Shown: positions 1-7,520 of the stretch, in pieces
How the letters are laid out: every line of letters begins with the position of its first letter
How positions within the stretch are numbered: the stretch's first letter is position 1
Source of the DNA: Paenibacillus catalpae
Lineage (GTDB): Bacteria; Bacillota; Bacilli; Paenibacillales; Paenibacillaceae
DNA: 64,000 nt
Assembly (NCBI RefSeq): GCF_900112695.1
Contig: NZ_FOMT01000001.1
Coordinates: forward strand, 1,054,001 to 1,118,000
Direction: 5' to 3'
Made by a program: the position numbers and the translations under genes
The notes under the pieces: model-generated
Databases searched by the model: none
Told to the model about the DNA's origin: nothing
The model's input: only the letters and a program-made list of their open reading frames with translations

Positions 1-253
1 CCGTCCAAGAAGCGGGCTCGCCTACAAGCATGGCATTACCTGCTTGAACTCTCCGGGAACGATTGATGCCGATTACCGCGGCGAAGTGAAGGTATTGCTC
101 ATTAACTTGGGTCAAGAGCCGTTCACGATTAATCGCGGAGAGCGAATAGCACAAATGGTTATCCAACAGCTGCCGGAGATCACGATCTCCGAGGCAGACG
201 AGCTGCCGGACACCGTACGCGGCGCCGGCGGTTTTGGGCATACCGGCGTATAA
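1..253 (+). CDS. dut: dUTP diphosphatase, C-terminal part (5' end outside window)
   Basis: Hydrolyses dUTP to dUMP and pyrophosphate, keeping uracil out of DNA and supplying the dTMP precursor. The frame is open from base 2 and shows trimeric dUTPase motifs: the phosphate-binding [11 protein letters not shown] stretch, then [10 protein letters not shown], which carries the catalytic Asp and base-recognition hairpin. Further on are the RIAQMV segment and the C-terminal Arg/Gly-rich arm ending [11 protein letters not shown], which closes over the active site in this family. Only about 83 codons of a roughly 150-residue protein are visible. It lies just upstream of dpaAB, as in other Bacillales. 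A terminator at 421-461 separates it from dpaA. Confidence 0.95.
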   Translation, partial: RPRSGLAYKHGITCLNSPGTIDADYRGEVKVLLINLGQEPFTINRGERIAQMVIQQLPEITISEADELPDTVRGAGGFGHTGV

Positions 254-291
254 ATGTTTTAAGATGGGATGCTTGAAGGCGAAAGGTTAAA

Positions 292-380
292 GGGTATCTC
301 CTGCAGAAGCGTCAGGGCTCGCCTTTGTCTGACCGTTGCAACTTCTATGGATAGACAACTGCGACCGGAAGAAGATACCC
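292..380. other. Foldable intergenic element (three-way-junction-like), strand unknown
   Basis: This non-coding stretch between dut and its terminator can fold strongly. GGGTATCT at 292-299 pairs perfectly with AGATACCC at 373-380. Inside lie GTCAG (311-315) with CTGAC (329-333), enclosing a small GGC-TC-GCC hairpin, and TCTAT (344-348) with ATAGA (351-355), flanked by GTTG (335-338) and CAAC (356-359). The result is a closing helix with two arms. I do not recognise it as a known riboswitch or RNA family. It could be a small RNA, a 3' UTR structure or a dispersed repeat unit. The pairings are visible; any function is unknown. Confidence 0.45.
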
Positions 381-401
381 TGTCCCTGTCCCTGTCCCTG
401 T
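378..401. repeat. Four-unit CCCTGT tandem repeat; G-quadruplex pattern on the minus strand
   Basis: CCC occurs at 378-380, 384-386, 390-392 and 396-398, each followed by TGT. Read on the minus strand this is four GGG runs joined by three-base ACA loops, which meets the standard intramolecular G-quadruplex pattern. It abuts the 3' arm of the foldable element at 292-380 and precedes the terminator at 421-461. Four units are too few and too short for a CRISPR, and a six-base unit could change copy number by slippage. Confidence 0.75.
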
Positions 402-420
402 CACCAAACCCGAGCTTATA

Positions 421-461
421 AGCACCATAACCAGGTTTAACCTTGGTTTTGGTGCTTTTTT
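421..461 (+). terminator. Rho-independent terminator after dut
   Basis: AGCACCATAACCA (421-433) pairs with TTGGTTTTGGTGCT (443-456) across a short loop and is followed by a run of T. It ends transcription from dut and the intergenic element before the dpaA promoter. Confidence 0.85.
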
Positions 462-483
462 GCGTTCCAAGAATATTGTTTTT

Positions 484-511
484 CACCATTCTGGGCGCAG
501 GGCATAAGATG
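484..511 (+). promoter_or_regulatory. Candidate sigma-K promoter of dpaAB
   Basis: ACC at about 485-487 is followed, sixteen bases after the AC, by GCATAAGATG (502-511). This resembles the sigma-K pattern (AC at -35, CATA-NNN-TA at -10) with one mismatch at the last position. In B. subtilis the spoVF (dpaAB) operon is transcribed by sigma-K in the mother cell, so the match fits the gene's role. It lies 37 bases before the dpaA start. The call is by eye. Confidence 0.5.
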
Positions 512-547
512 GTCTATAACTAGTGCGCAGAAAGGAGTGAAGCCTAC

Positions 548-1444
548 ATGCTAACAGGCGTTCAAATACTGCTGCTAGGAGGCGATGCGAGACAGCTTGA
601 AGTTATACGCAAGTTAACCGAGCTGGATGCAACGGTAACGGTGTCCGGCTTTGACGGACTGCATTCTTCCCTAGACGGCGCAGTTCATGCCGAATTTGAC
701 AATAGTTTGTTTGATGCTGTTGACGCATTGCTGCTGCCTGCAGTGGGCACGGACGACAATGGCTTTATTCATGCTGTATTCAGCGACCGGCAAATGCAGC
801 TGCTTGATCAGCATATCGCTAGGCTGCCTAAGCATTGCAAGGTGTATGCCGGAATGGCAAAACCCTATTTGCGGGAGCTTTGCGAGAAGCATCAGATTGG
901 TCTTGTAGAACTGTTTGACAGGGATGACGTAGCCATCTATAACTCCATACCTACGGCAGAAGGGGCCATTATGATGGCCATTCAGAATACGGATATTACG
1001 ATACATGGATCAACAAGTATGGTTCTTGGCTTTGGCAGAACAGGGTTCACCATGGCCCGGACTTTGCAGAGTTTAGGCGCGAACGTACTAGTGGGAGTAA
1101 GGCGGAGCGAGCATTTTGCAAGGGCCGCAGAGATGGGTTTTGTGCCGTTTTACACGAGTCAACTACTCCAAAATACGGGTAATATTGACTTGCTTTTTAA
1201 TACAATTCCGACTATGATAGTCACAGCGCAAATTATAGCAAATTTGCCCTCGCGAACCGTTATTATTGACCTTGCTACGAAGCCGGGCGGAACTGATTTC
1301 CGCTTTGCTGAGAAGAGAGGCATTAAAGCGATGCTCGCGCCCGGACTTCCCGGTATCGTCGCACCCAAAACAGCTGGACGAATCATAGCGGATTGCTTGA
1401 CTCAGTTGATTACGGACGATTCGATAAAGCGGGGGAATGGGTAA
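548..1444 (+). CDS. dpaA: Dipicolinate synthase subunit A (spore core)
   Basis: With DpaB it makes dipicolinic acid from the dihydrodipicolinate-branch intermediate in the mother cell during sporulation; the product is loaded into the spore core with calcium. The 298-residue protein has the family's two parts: an N-terminal DpaA domain beginning LTGVQILLLGGDARQLEVI, and a C-terminal Rossmann NAD(P)-binding domain with the GFGRTG loop at residues 161-166. Length matches the B. subtilis protein. The start follows AAAGGAGTGA. Its stop overlaps the dpaB start by one base (taATG), implying coupled translation. A sigma-K-like promoter precedes it. Confidence 0.95.
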   Translation: MLTGVQILLLGGDARQLEVIRKLTELDATVTVSGFDGLHSSLDGAVHAEFDNSLFDAVDALLLPAVGTDDNGFIHAVFSDRQMQLLDQHIARLPKHCKVYAGMAKPYLRELCEKHQIGLVELFDRDDVAIYNSIPTAEGAIMMAIQNTDITIHGSTSMVLGFGRTGFTMARTLQSLGANVLVGVRRSEHFARAAEMGFVPFYTSQLLQNTGNIDLLFNTIPTMIVTAQIIANLPSRTVIIDLATKPGGTDFRFAEKRGIKAMLAPGLPGIVAPKTAGRIIADCLTQLITDDSIKRGNG

Positions 1445-2037
1445 TGGATTGGACGGGGAAAACAGTCGGGTATGCGCTGTCTGGCTCGCACTGTACTTTG
1501 GCAGAAATTATGCCTCAAATTAAAAGGTTTGTAGACGCTGGCGCGAATGTCGTGCCAATCGTGTCGCAGACCATTATGACAACAGACACGCGATTCGGAA
1601 CGTCTGAGGAATGGCAGACACAGCTGAAGGCGATAACCGGCAATGAGATTATTTCGACAATAGTGCAGGCTGAACCGCTTGGCCCAGCGAAGCTGTTTGA
1701 TGTGCTTCTGATTGCGCCTTGTACGGGAAGCACAACCAGCAGACTTGCAAATGCGATAACGGATAGTGCTGTGCTCATGGCGGCGAAAGCTCAAATGCGC
1801 AACTTAAGGCCTCTCGTGCTCGCGATTTCAACAAATGACGGTCTCGGGCTTAATGCTGCTAATGTTGCAAAACTGTTAGTAGCTAAAAATATTTATTTTG
1901 TACCGTTTGGCCAAGATAACCCGGTTCAAAAACCAAACTCGCTTGTTGCGAGAATGGATTTGGCTCTGGAAACTTGCGAAGCAGCTTTGCAGGGGAAACA
2001 GCTTCAGCCGTTACTGATTGAGCGGTTTAATTACTAA
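1444..2037 (+). CDS. dpaB: Dipicolinate synthase subunit B (flavoprotein)
   Basis: Partner of DpaA in dipicolinate synthesis; a flavoprotein of the phosphopantothenoylcysteine decarboxylase-like fold. The 197-residue product starts MDWTGKTVGYALSGSHCTL and has the flavin-fold segments LLIAPCTGSTTSRLANAITDS and PLVLAISTNDGLGLNA, and ends near the usual family length. The start at 1444 is chosen because it overlaps the dpaA stop (taATG) and gives the family-typical N-terminus; an earlier in-frame start at 1393 would add residues lying inside dpaA. Downstream comes an odd gap where asd is often found. Confidence 0.95.
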   Translation: MDWTGKTVGYALSGSHCTLAEIMPQIKRFVDAGANVVPIVSQTIMTTDTRFGTSEEWQTQLKAITGNEIISTIVQAEPLGPAKLFDVLLIAPCTGSTTSRLANAITDSAVLMAAKAQMRNLRPLVLAISTNDGLGLNAANVAKLLVAKNIYFVPFGQDNPVQKPNSLVARMDLALETCEAALQGKQLQPLLIERFNY

Positions 2038-2268
2038 GATGCTCTTATAGGTATATCATCTTTCACATGCAGGCGGCGACGAATTTAAGGCGCTGGCGAC
2101 TATCGCCGGTGCTTTACCTTCGAATACGCCGCTTGTTTTGCCTTCATTGCGATCATCCGAATTGTTCGACTAGTGAAACAAAAAACAACTACGATCGAGA
2201 AGATGTCTACAGGCGCTATGGCTGGTTCGTTCAGACATCTTTGTATCGGTTACGGGGGAAAGACAGCA
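2038..2268 (+). pseudogene. Gap where asd would be expected; short coding-like remnant at 2051-2173
   Basis: This gap carries no intact gene. One frame stays open from 2051 to the stop at 2171-2173 and reads like protein (HAGGDEFKALATIAGALPSN, then TPLVLPSLRSSELFD), but it has no ATG, GTG or TTG start and no ribosome site. It may be the tail of a deleted gene. In many Bacillales asd (aspartate-semialdehyde dehydrogenase) lies between dpaB and dapG; the remnant does not look like Asd to me, so its parent is unknown. The last part of the gap holds the dapG ribosome site (GGGGGAAAG). Confidence 0.35.
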
Positions 2269-3471
2269 ATGCGCATCCTGGTACAAAAATTCGGGGGCAC
2301 TTCACTTTCGACCGATCATGCTAGAAGCTATTGTCTTCAACATATTGCAAGAGAGCTCGCAAATGGTTACAGCGTAGTGGTCGTTGTTTCGGCAATGGGG
2401 CGTTCAGGTGATCCGTACGCGACGGATACGCTGCTTCAATTGATCCGGAACAACGGCGACAGGCTGCCGTCGCGGGAGCGGGATATGCTGCTCGGCTGCG
2501 GTGAGATTATCTCAGCCGCAGCTTTATGCAGTCTGCTTTGCTCCGAAGGTATACCCACCGTCGTATTAAACGGCGGCCAAGCAGGAATTATTACAGATGA
2601 TCAATACGGTCACGCTCGCATCAAAGAGCTGCGACCTGAAAAAGTATTACAGCAGTTACGGGACGGCAAAGTCGTTATTGTAACAGGTTTTCAAGGAAGT
2701 ACGGAAAGCGGCGATATGACAACGCTTGGCCGAGGCGGAAGTGATACATCGGCTACTGCATTAGGGGCTGCACTTCGTGCAGAAATGGTTGATATCTACA
2801 CGGACGTGAACGGGATATTGACCGCAGATCCGCGCATTGTTGAAAATGCCAAGCCGCTGCAGGTGGTCAGCTACGCCGAGATATGCAATATGGCTCGTCA
2901 AGGAGCCAAAGTGATTCATCCTCGAGCAGTGGAGATTGCACAGCAGGCGAGAATACCGGTTCGGGTGAGATCAACCTTCTCATCGGATGAAGGAACGCTA
3001 GTCTCCGATTCGGTATTGACTCCGGTAGCTGACCGTCAGGCTACGGGAATTGCCCATGTATCCGGTGTAACCCAAATTTCGGTGAAAGCAATCGAAGGCA
3101 GAAGTGATGTGCAGCTGCAAGTGTTCCAGACGATGGCTAAGCATCATATCAGCGTTGATTTCATAAACGTTACACCAAGCGGTGCCGTCTATACCGTGTT
3201 TGATCAGGACGCTGAACGGGCCGTTTCGGTTCTTCAGGAATGCGGTTATGATCCGCTGGCTATTCGAGGCTGCGCGAAAGTATCCGTCATTGGCGGCGGG
3301 ATGAACGGTGTACCGGGCGTTATGGCTCGCATTGTGGAAGCATTAACCGAGGAAGGCATTACAATCATGCAATCTGCCGACTCCAATACGACAATTTGGG
3401 TATTGGTCAAAGCAGAGGATATGGTAAAGGCAGTAAGAGCGCTTCACGCGAAGTTTGAACTTCATATATAA
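2269..3471 (+). CDS. dapG: Aspartate kinase I (diaminopimelate-sensitive type by synteny)
   Basis: Phosphorylates aspartate, the first step toward diaminopimelate, lysine and dipicolinate. The 400-residue product starts MRILVQKFGGTSLS, with the KFGGTS nucleotide-binding motif; TTLGRGGSDTSATALGAAL binds aspartate, and two C-terminal ACT domains provide feedback control. ATG at 2269 is preferred over the upstream in-frame ATG at 2173, because it has a strong GGGGGAAAG ribosome site six bases before it and gives the canonical N-terminus. Position next to dapA matches B. subtilis dapG. The DAP-sensitive isozyme assignment rests on synteny only. Confidence 0.93.
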   Translation: MRILVQKFGGTSLSTDHARSYCLQHIARELANGYSVVVVVSAMGRSGDPYATDTLLQLIRNNGDRLPSRERDMLLGCGEIISAAALCSLLCSEGIPTVVLNGGQAGIITDDQYGHARIKELRPEKVLQQLRDGKVVIVTGFQGSTESGDMTTLGRGGSDTSATALGAALRAEMVDIYTDVNGILTADPRIVENAKPLQVVSYAEICNMARQGAKVIHPRAVEIAQQARIPVRVRSTFSSDEGTLVSDSVLTPVADRQATGIAHVSGVTQISVKAIEGRSDVQLQVFQTMAKHHISVDFINVTPSGAVYTVFDQDAERAVSVLQECGYDPLAIRGCAKVSVIGGGMNGVPGVMARIVEALTEEGITIMQSADSNTTIWVLVKAEDMVKAVRALHAKFELHI

Positions 3472-3482
3472 TAGTGAAAATG

Positions 3483-3567
3483 ATGCTTACGAATTAAGTT
3501 TCCTCTTCGTAAACTTAATAAGTCTATGCTTACGTTGCAGAGTTTGCTCTGCAAACTCTTTAGGAGG
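3483..3567 (+). promoter_or_regulatory. Two tandem ATGCTTACG-hairpin leader elements, the second ending in the dapA ribosome site
   Basis: Unit 1: ATGCTTACG at 3483-3491, then a perfect nine-pair stem ATTAAGTTT (3493-3501) with AAACTTAAT (3511-3519). Unit 2: ATGCTTACG at 3526-3534, then a perfect nine-pair stem AGAGTTTGC (3539-3547) with GCAAACTCT (3551-3559) and a three-base loop, running straight into TTTAGGAGG, the dapA ribosome site. The same layout with different stem sequence occurs before the dipeptidase gene at 24746-24788. The position suggests control of translation initiation; no such family is known to me. Confidence 0.6.
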
Positions 3568-3575
3568 TCATAACA

Positions 3576-4448
3576 ATGGATTTTGGTAGATTAATTACTG
3601 CAATGGTCACGCCTTTTGATGAGAGCGGTCAAATTGACTGGGACACGACCGGTCGCCTGATCGATTATTTGATTGAAGAACAGCAAAGCGACACGCTTGT
3701 TGTATCTGGCACAACGGGAGAGTCCCCGACTTTGACAGAAGAAGAGAAAGCGGAGTTGTTCCGTTACGCGGTAGAGCGTGCTGCCGGCCGCTGCAAAATT
3801 ATTGCAGGCACAGGCAGCAACAATACAGCCCATTCGATTCATCTGACAAAGGTAGCGGAAGATGCCGGTGTAGACGGAGTGCTTCTGGTTGCGCCGTACT
3901 ACAACAAGCCGAATCAAGAAGGTTTGTATCAACACTTCAAAGCAATCGCTGAATCTACCAAATTACCAGTGATGCTGTATAACGTGCCTGGCCGTACAGG
4001 AATCAACATTTCCGTTGAGACTACACTTCGTCTTGCTGAACTGGACAATGTTGTGGCAACGAAAGATTGTGCATCCTCTGATCAACTGTCGCTCATTATC
4101 GCAGCTGCTCCCGAAAGCTTCAGAGTGTACAGCGGTGACGACAGCGCAACATTACCTACTCTTGCAATCGGCGGTTATGGTATCGTAAGCGTGGCGAGTC
4201 ACATTATCGGTGCGAAAATGAAGCAGCTCATTCAATCGTATCTGAATGGTGATGTGAAACAAGCAGCACGCCTTCATGCGGAATGCTACCCTGTCTTCAA
4301 AGGCTTGTTTGAATGTCCTCACCCGGTTCCAAACCCGGTTGCTGTTAAGTATGCACTTGGCCTTCGCGGTTTGCCTGTTGGCGGCGTAAGACTGCCTTTG
4401 GTAGCAGCAAGTGAAGCCGAGGCGTCTTTTATTAGCAAACTGGTCTAA
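3576..4448 (+). CDS. dapA: 4-hydroxy-tetrahydrodipicolinate synthase
   Basis: Condenses pyruvate with aspartate semialdehyde, feeding both lysine/peptidoglycan and spore dipicolinate synthesis. The 290-residue TIM-barrel protein shows GTTGES (45-50), Tyr135 in LYNVPGR, and the Schiff-base Lys163 in ATKDCASSD. Full family length. The start has a strong TTTAGGAGG ribosome site that is fused to the hairpin element before it. Followed by a strong terminator at 4474-4505. Confidence 0.97.
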   Translation: MDFGRLITAMVTPFDESGQIDWDTTGRLIDYLIEEQQSDTLVVSGTTGESPTLTEEEKAELFRYAVERAAGRCKIIAGTGSNNTAHSIHLTKVAEDAGVDGVLLVAPYYNKPNQEGLYQHFKAIAESTKLPVMLYNVPGRTGINISVETTLRLAELDNVVATKDCASSDQLSLIIAAAPESFRVYSGDDSATLPTLAIGGYGIVSVASHIIGAKMKQLIQSYLNGDVKQAARLHAECYPVFKGLFECPHPVPNPVAVKYALGLRGLPVGGVRLPLVAASEAEASFISKLV

Positions 4449-4473
4449 TTCAATATTATGCTTCACAGGATCA

Positions 4474-4505
4474 AGCAGGCGGAGATCAGTCTCCGCCTGC
4501 TTGTT
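4474..4505 (+). terminator. Rho-independent terminator after dapA
   Basis: Perfect twelve-pair stem AGCAGGCGGAGA (4474-4485) with TCTCCGCCTGCT (4490-4501), loop TCAG, followed by a T-rich tail. Confidence 0.9.
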
Positions 4506-4543
4506 TGCGTTTCAAAGAGGGACAAACGCACGGTTGTTTCACC

Positions 4544-4573
4544 TTGTATTCCATCTTTTTCATCATGTATAAT
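4544..4573 (+). promoter_or_regulatory. Candidate sigma-A promoter of the RNase J gene
   Basis: TTGTAT (4544-4549), an 18-base spacer and TATAAT (4568-4573), located between the dapA terminator and the TTG start at 4651. The -10 is perfect; the -35 matches the TTG core only. Confidence 0.5.
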
Positions 4574-4650
4574 GGGGTCAAGTGGAATGGACGGAATATT
4601 CATACAAATGGCTGGAACGGAGAATGGTTGCATTCGAAGGAGGTAAGCAC

Positions 4651-6330
4651 TTGTCGAAGAAAAATCCCGATAAATTGCTCGTATTTGCCCTAGGCGGAGT
4701 TGGCGAGATCGGCAAAAACATGTACGTCATTCAATACGCGAATGATATCGTCGTTGTAGATGCGGGACTTAAGTTCCCGGAGGAAGATATGCTTGGAATC
4801 GATATTGTGATTCCGGATATCTCCTACTTGTTAGAGAATCGGGATAAAGTCAAAGGCATTCTAATTACTCACGGCCATGAAGATCACATCGGAGGCTTGT
4901 CTTATGTACTGAAGCAGTTGAATGTACCGGTGTATGGAACGAAGCTGACATTAGGCTTAATAGAAAGTAAGCTGAAGGAGGCGGGGCTGCTCGGGGAGAC
5001 CAAACGAATAGTCATAGATGCGGACTCTGTGGTAGAACTCGGAACCATTCAGGCAAGCTTCTTCAAGACAAATCACAGCATACCGGATTCCGTCGGTGTT
5101 GCCCTGGATACACCAGAAGGGACGATTGTTCATACCGGTGACTTTAAGTTTGATTATACCCCGGTTAATGAACAGTACGCGGATTTGCAGCGGATGGCAG
5201 AGATTGGAAGGCGGGGAGTGCTTGCCTTGCTGTCGGACAGTACCAATGCGGAACGTCCGGGTTATACCCCTTCGGAAAAAAACGTTGGGGAAGGGCTGGA
5301 AGATATTTTCCATAAGTCAGCACAGCGTGTCGTTGTGGCAACCTTCGCATCCAACGTGCACCGCATTCAGCAGGTTATTAACGCTGCTATTGCGACAAAC
5401 CGTTATATTGCCGTCGTTGGGCGCAGCATGGTGAATGTCGTATCGATTGCGGCCGATCTTGGTTATCTGGACATTCCTGAAGGCATGATCATTGAGCCGG
5501 AGGAAGTAAACAAGCTGGCTGCTGACCGCGTTGTCATCCTGTGCACGGGCAGTCAAGGCGAGCCGATGTCGGCTTTGACAAGAATGGCGCGTTCGACCCA
5601 TCGCAAGGTTGATATTTTACCGGGGGATACGGTTATTATTGCAGCAACGCCAATCCCGGGGAACGAGCGTTACGTCGGCAGAACCGTGGATGAATTGTTC
5701 CGGCTTGGCGCGAATGTCATTTATGGTCCGGGTTCTGTACCGGGTGTCCACGTATCAGGACACGGTAGTCAGGAAGAGTTAAAGCTGATGCTGAATATCA
5801 TTAAGCCGAAATATTTTATCCCTATTCATGGGGAGTACCGTATGCTCCGGCAGCATGCCCAGCTTGGGGAAGCTGTCGGTATTGACCGAAGTCATATCTT
5901 TGTCATTGATAACGGGGAAACAGTCGAATTCCAGGGCGGCATTGGCCGCAAAGGCTCCAAGGTACAAGCAGGCAATGTGCTGATTGACGGACTTGGGGTA
6001 GGGGATGTTGGCAATATCGTGCTGCGCGACCGCAAGCTGTTGTCTCAAGACGGTATACTTGTTGTAGTCGTTACTCTAAGCAAGCAGGATGGTGGATCGA
6101 TTGTATCCGGTCCGGATATTATCTCGCGAGGATTTGTGTATGTACGGGAATCAGAAGGGCTCCTGGATGAAGCGAATAAGATTGTTAGCTCAACGCTTAA
6201 TAAGCTGATGCACGATAAAGTGAATGAATGGGCTTCTCTAAAAACGAACGTAAAAGATGCCCTCGGGCGTTTCTTATATGAACAGACCAGACGCCGTCCA
6301 ATGATTCTTCCGATTATTATGGAAGTATAA
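4651..6330 (+). CDS. rnjB: Ribonuclease J
   Basis: Metallo-beta-lactamase/beta-CASP exo- and endoribonuclease acting in mRNA decay and rRNA/mRNA maturation. I place the start at TTG 4651, behind GAAGGAGG, giving 559 residues (family about 555); the frame remains open upstream to 4582 but that segment is promoter/leader. The zinc motif HGHEDH lies at residues 74-79, and SDSTNAERPG and GHGSQEELKLML follow. By position after dapA it corresponds to B. subtilis ymfA/rnjB (RNase J2). The metal motif is intact, whereas as I recall B. subtilis J2 is degenerate there, so this protein is probably fully active; J1 versus J2 identity is uncertain. Confidence 0.9.
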   Translation: MSKKNPDKLLVFALGGVGEIGKNMYVIQYANDIVVVDAGLKFPEEDMLGIDIVIPDISYLLENRDKVKGILITHGHEDHIGGLSYVLKQLNVPVYGTKLTLGLIESKLKEAGLLGETKRIVIDADSVVELGTIQASFFKTNHSIPDSVGVALDTPEGTIVHTGDFKFDYTPVNEQYADLQRMAEIGRRGVLALLSDSTNAERPGYTPSEKNVGEGLEDIFHKSAQRVVVATFASNVHRIQQVINAAIATNRYIAVVGRSMVNVVSIAADLGYLDIPEGMIIEPEEVNKLAADRVVILCTGSQGEPMSALTRMARSTHRKVDILPGDTVIIAATPIPGNERYVGRTVDELFRLGANVIYGPGSVPGVHVSGHGSQEELKLMLNIIKPKYFIPIHGEYRMLRQHAQLGEAVGIDRSHIFVIDNGETVEFQGGIGRKGSKVQAGNVLIDGLGVGDVGNIVLRDRKLLSQDGILVVVVTLSKQDGGSIVSGPDIISRGFVYVRESEGLLDEANKIVSSTLNKLMHDKVNEWASLKTNVKDALGRFLYEQTRRRPMILPIIMEV

Positions 6331-6339
6331 GGGTTATCA

Positions 6340-6391
6340 AGAACGTTCCAACGAGGATTGCACGAATCCTTAGCGGGGCGTTCTTTTTTTG
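6340..6391 (+). terminator. Rho-independent terminator after RNase J
   Basis: AGAACG (6340-6345) pairs with CGTTCT (6379-6384), with an inner AGGATT/AATCCT helix and small internal loops, then a seven-T run. Confidence 0.85.
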
Positions 6392-6467
6392 CAGCTATTA
6401 CCGTATAAATTCGCTATTCCACCTCATACTATGACGAGCTATACGAAGATGATGAGGGGGAGCTTAC

Positions 6468-7214
6468 ATGAATTACTTAAATGACGAACAGCCGCAGCAG
6501 CCGGAACCGGCAGCCGATGAGAAGAAAAAACAAAACTCCATTGTGGAAACGATTCAGCAATTAGGCCAGACGACAACGCCGGCAGCGGAATCGAATATAT
6601 TTTGCATGACAATTATCGGACAGGTCGAAGGTCATATTGTATTGCCGCCTCAGAACAAGACGACCAAATATGAGCATCTCATTCCTCAGCTGGTAGCTGC
6701 AGAACAGAATCCGAAAATCGAAGGGATACTTATTGTTCTTAATACGGTTGGAGGCGACGTGGAAGCGGGACTTGCTATAGCCGAGATGATCTCTTCGATA
6801 TCGAAGCCGACCGTAACCTTAGTGCTTGGCGGCGGACATTCCATCGGCGTTCCCATTGCTGTGGCGGGCGACATGTCCTTTATAGCAGCTACCGCAACGA
6901 TGACGATTCATCCGATTCGCTTGAACGGGCTTGTTATTGGCGTGCCGCAAACGTTTGAATATCTCGATAAAATGCAGGAGCGTATATTGCGGTTTGTGAC
7001 CATGCATTCCAATGTCACTGAAGAGACGTTTAAAGAGCTGATGTTCAAGACGGGCGAGTTGACCAGAGATATCGGCACTACCGTTATTGGTTCCGATGCC
7101 GTCAAGCACGGGTTGATTGATGCGGTAGGCGGTCTTGGAGATGCACTCAGGGAGCTTAACCGCCGGATTGCCGAACGCAAGCCGGCCGCCGCCCAGACTG
7201 GAGTGTATAACTAA
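6468..7214 (+). CDS. tepA: ClpP-like serine protease TepA (translocation-enhancing peptidase)
   Basis: A ClpP-family, ATPase-independent peptidase of Bacillales (YmfB), linked in B. subtilis to protein secretion and spore SASP degradation. The 248-residue product has a charged, Pro/Gln-rich N-terminal tail of about 45 residues and then a crotonase-like ClpP fold: [16 protein letters not shown], nucleophile Ser125 in GGGHSIG, and His148 in TMTIHP. ATG follows GAGGGGGAGC. It overlaps ylzJ by one base. No membrane anchor is visible. Confidence 0.92.
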   Translation: MNYLNDEQPQQPEPAADEKKKQNSIVETIQQLGQTTTPAAESNIFCMTIIGQVEGHIVLPPQNKTTKYEHLIPQLVAAEQNPKIEGILIVLNTVGGDVEAGLAIAEMISSISKPTVTLVLGGGHSIGVPIAVAGDMSFIAATATMTIHPIRLNGLVIGVPQTFEYLDKMQERILRFVTMHSNVTEETFKELMFKTGELTRDIGTTVIGSDAVKHGLIDAVGGLGDALRELNRRIAERKPAAAQTGVYN

Positions 7215-7441
7215 TGACGATCTATACGATTATGCCTCTTGAGGCCGTTCTGGACGGTATGCATGCCGAGCCGGTCCCGTCACAGGAAGTTTGGGTGAAC
7301 GGAATATTTATGCAGGTTGAACCGGTTGCCCCTGGTATGGGGAAAATCGTCCGGCTGCTCCAATGTTCCTTGGATGATTATTTAAAGCCGGAGCTTGCTC
7401 CGGGTAATTTCGTCATGTTTGGACAACCTCCTCAGACATAA
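7214..7441 (+). CDS. ylzJ: YlzJ-like protein, function unknown
   Basis: Small protein of 75 residues starting [15 protein letters not shown], matching the Bacillales YlzJ-like family that sits between tepA and ftsK. No catalytic motif, signal peptide or membrane segment is visible; several conserved-looking Pro and Trp residues (EVWVNGIFMQVEPV) suggest a compact beta domain. Translation is coupled to tepA through a one-base taATG overlap. Biochemical role is not known. Confidence 0.85.
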   Translation: MTIYTIMPLEAVLDGMHAEPVPSQEVWVNGIFMQVEPVAPGMGKIVRLLQCSLDDYLKPELAPGNFVMFGQPPQT

Positions 7442-7487
7442 AAATACGCACAAAGGTTCTTATGTCCAATAGGAACATTTGTCCACC

Positions 7488-7498
7488 TATGGTATAAT
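7488..7498 (+). promoter_or_regulatory. Extended -10 promoter candidate for ftsK/spoIIIE
   Basis: TGG-TATAAT at 7490-7498 fits the extended -10 pattern (TGnTATAAT) with no good -35. It lies 23 bases before the likely TTG start of the translocase gene. Confidence 0.45.
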
Positions 7499-7520
7499 GT
7501 ATGCCAGAGGTGACGAATCA

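Noticed and set aside
378..401. Possible CRISPR from the CCCTGT repeats
   Set aside because: Six-base units without spacers; a simple tandem repeat.
259..489. Minus-strand open frame of 76 codons opposite the dut-dpaA gap
   Set aside because: It is created by the CCCTGT repeat (reading Asp-Arg repeats) and crosses a terminator; no ribosome site or family resemblance.
2173..2268. Upstream extension of dapG from the ATG at 2173
   Set aside because: It adds residues not typical of aspartate kinases, while the ATG at 2269 has a strong ribosome site and the canonical MRILVQKFGGTS start.
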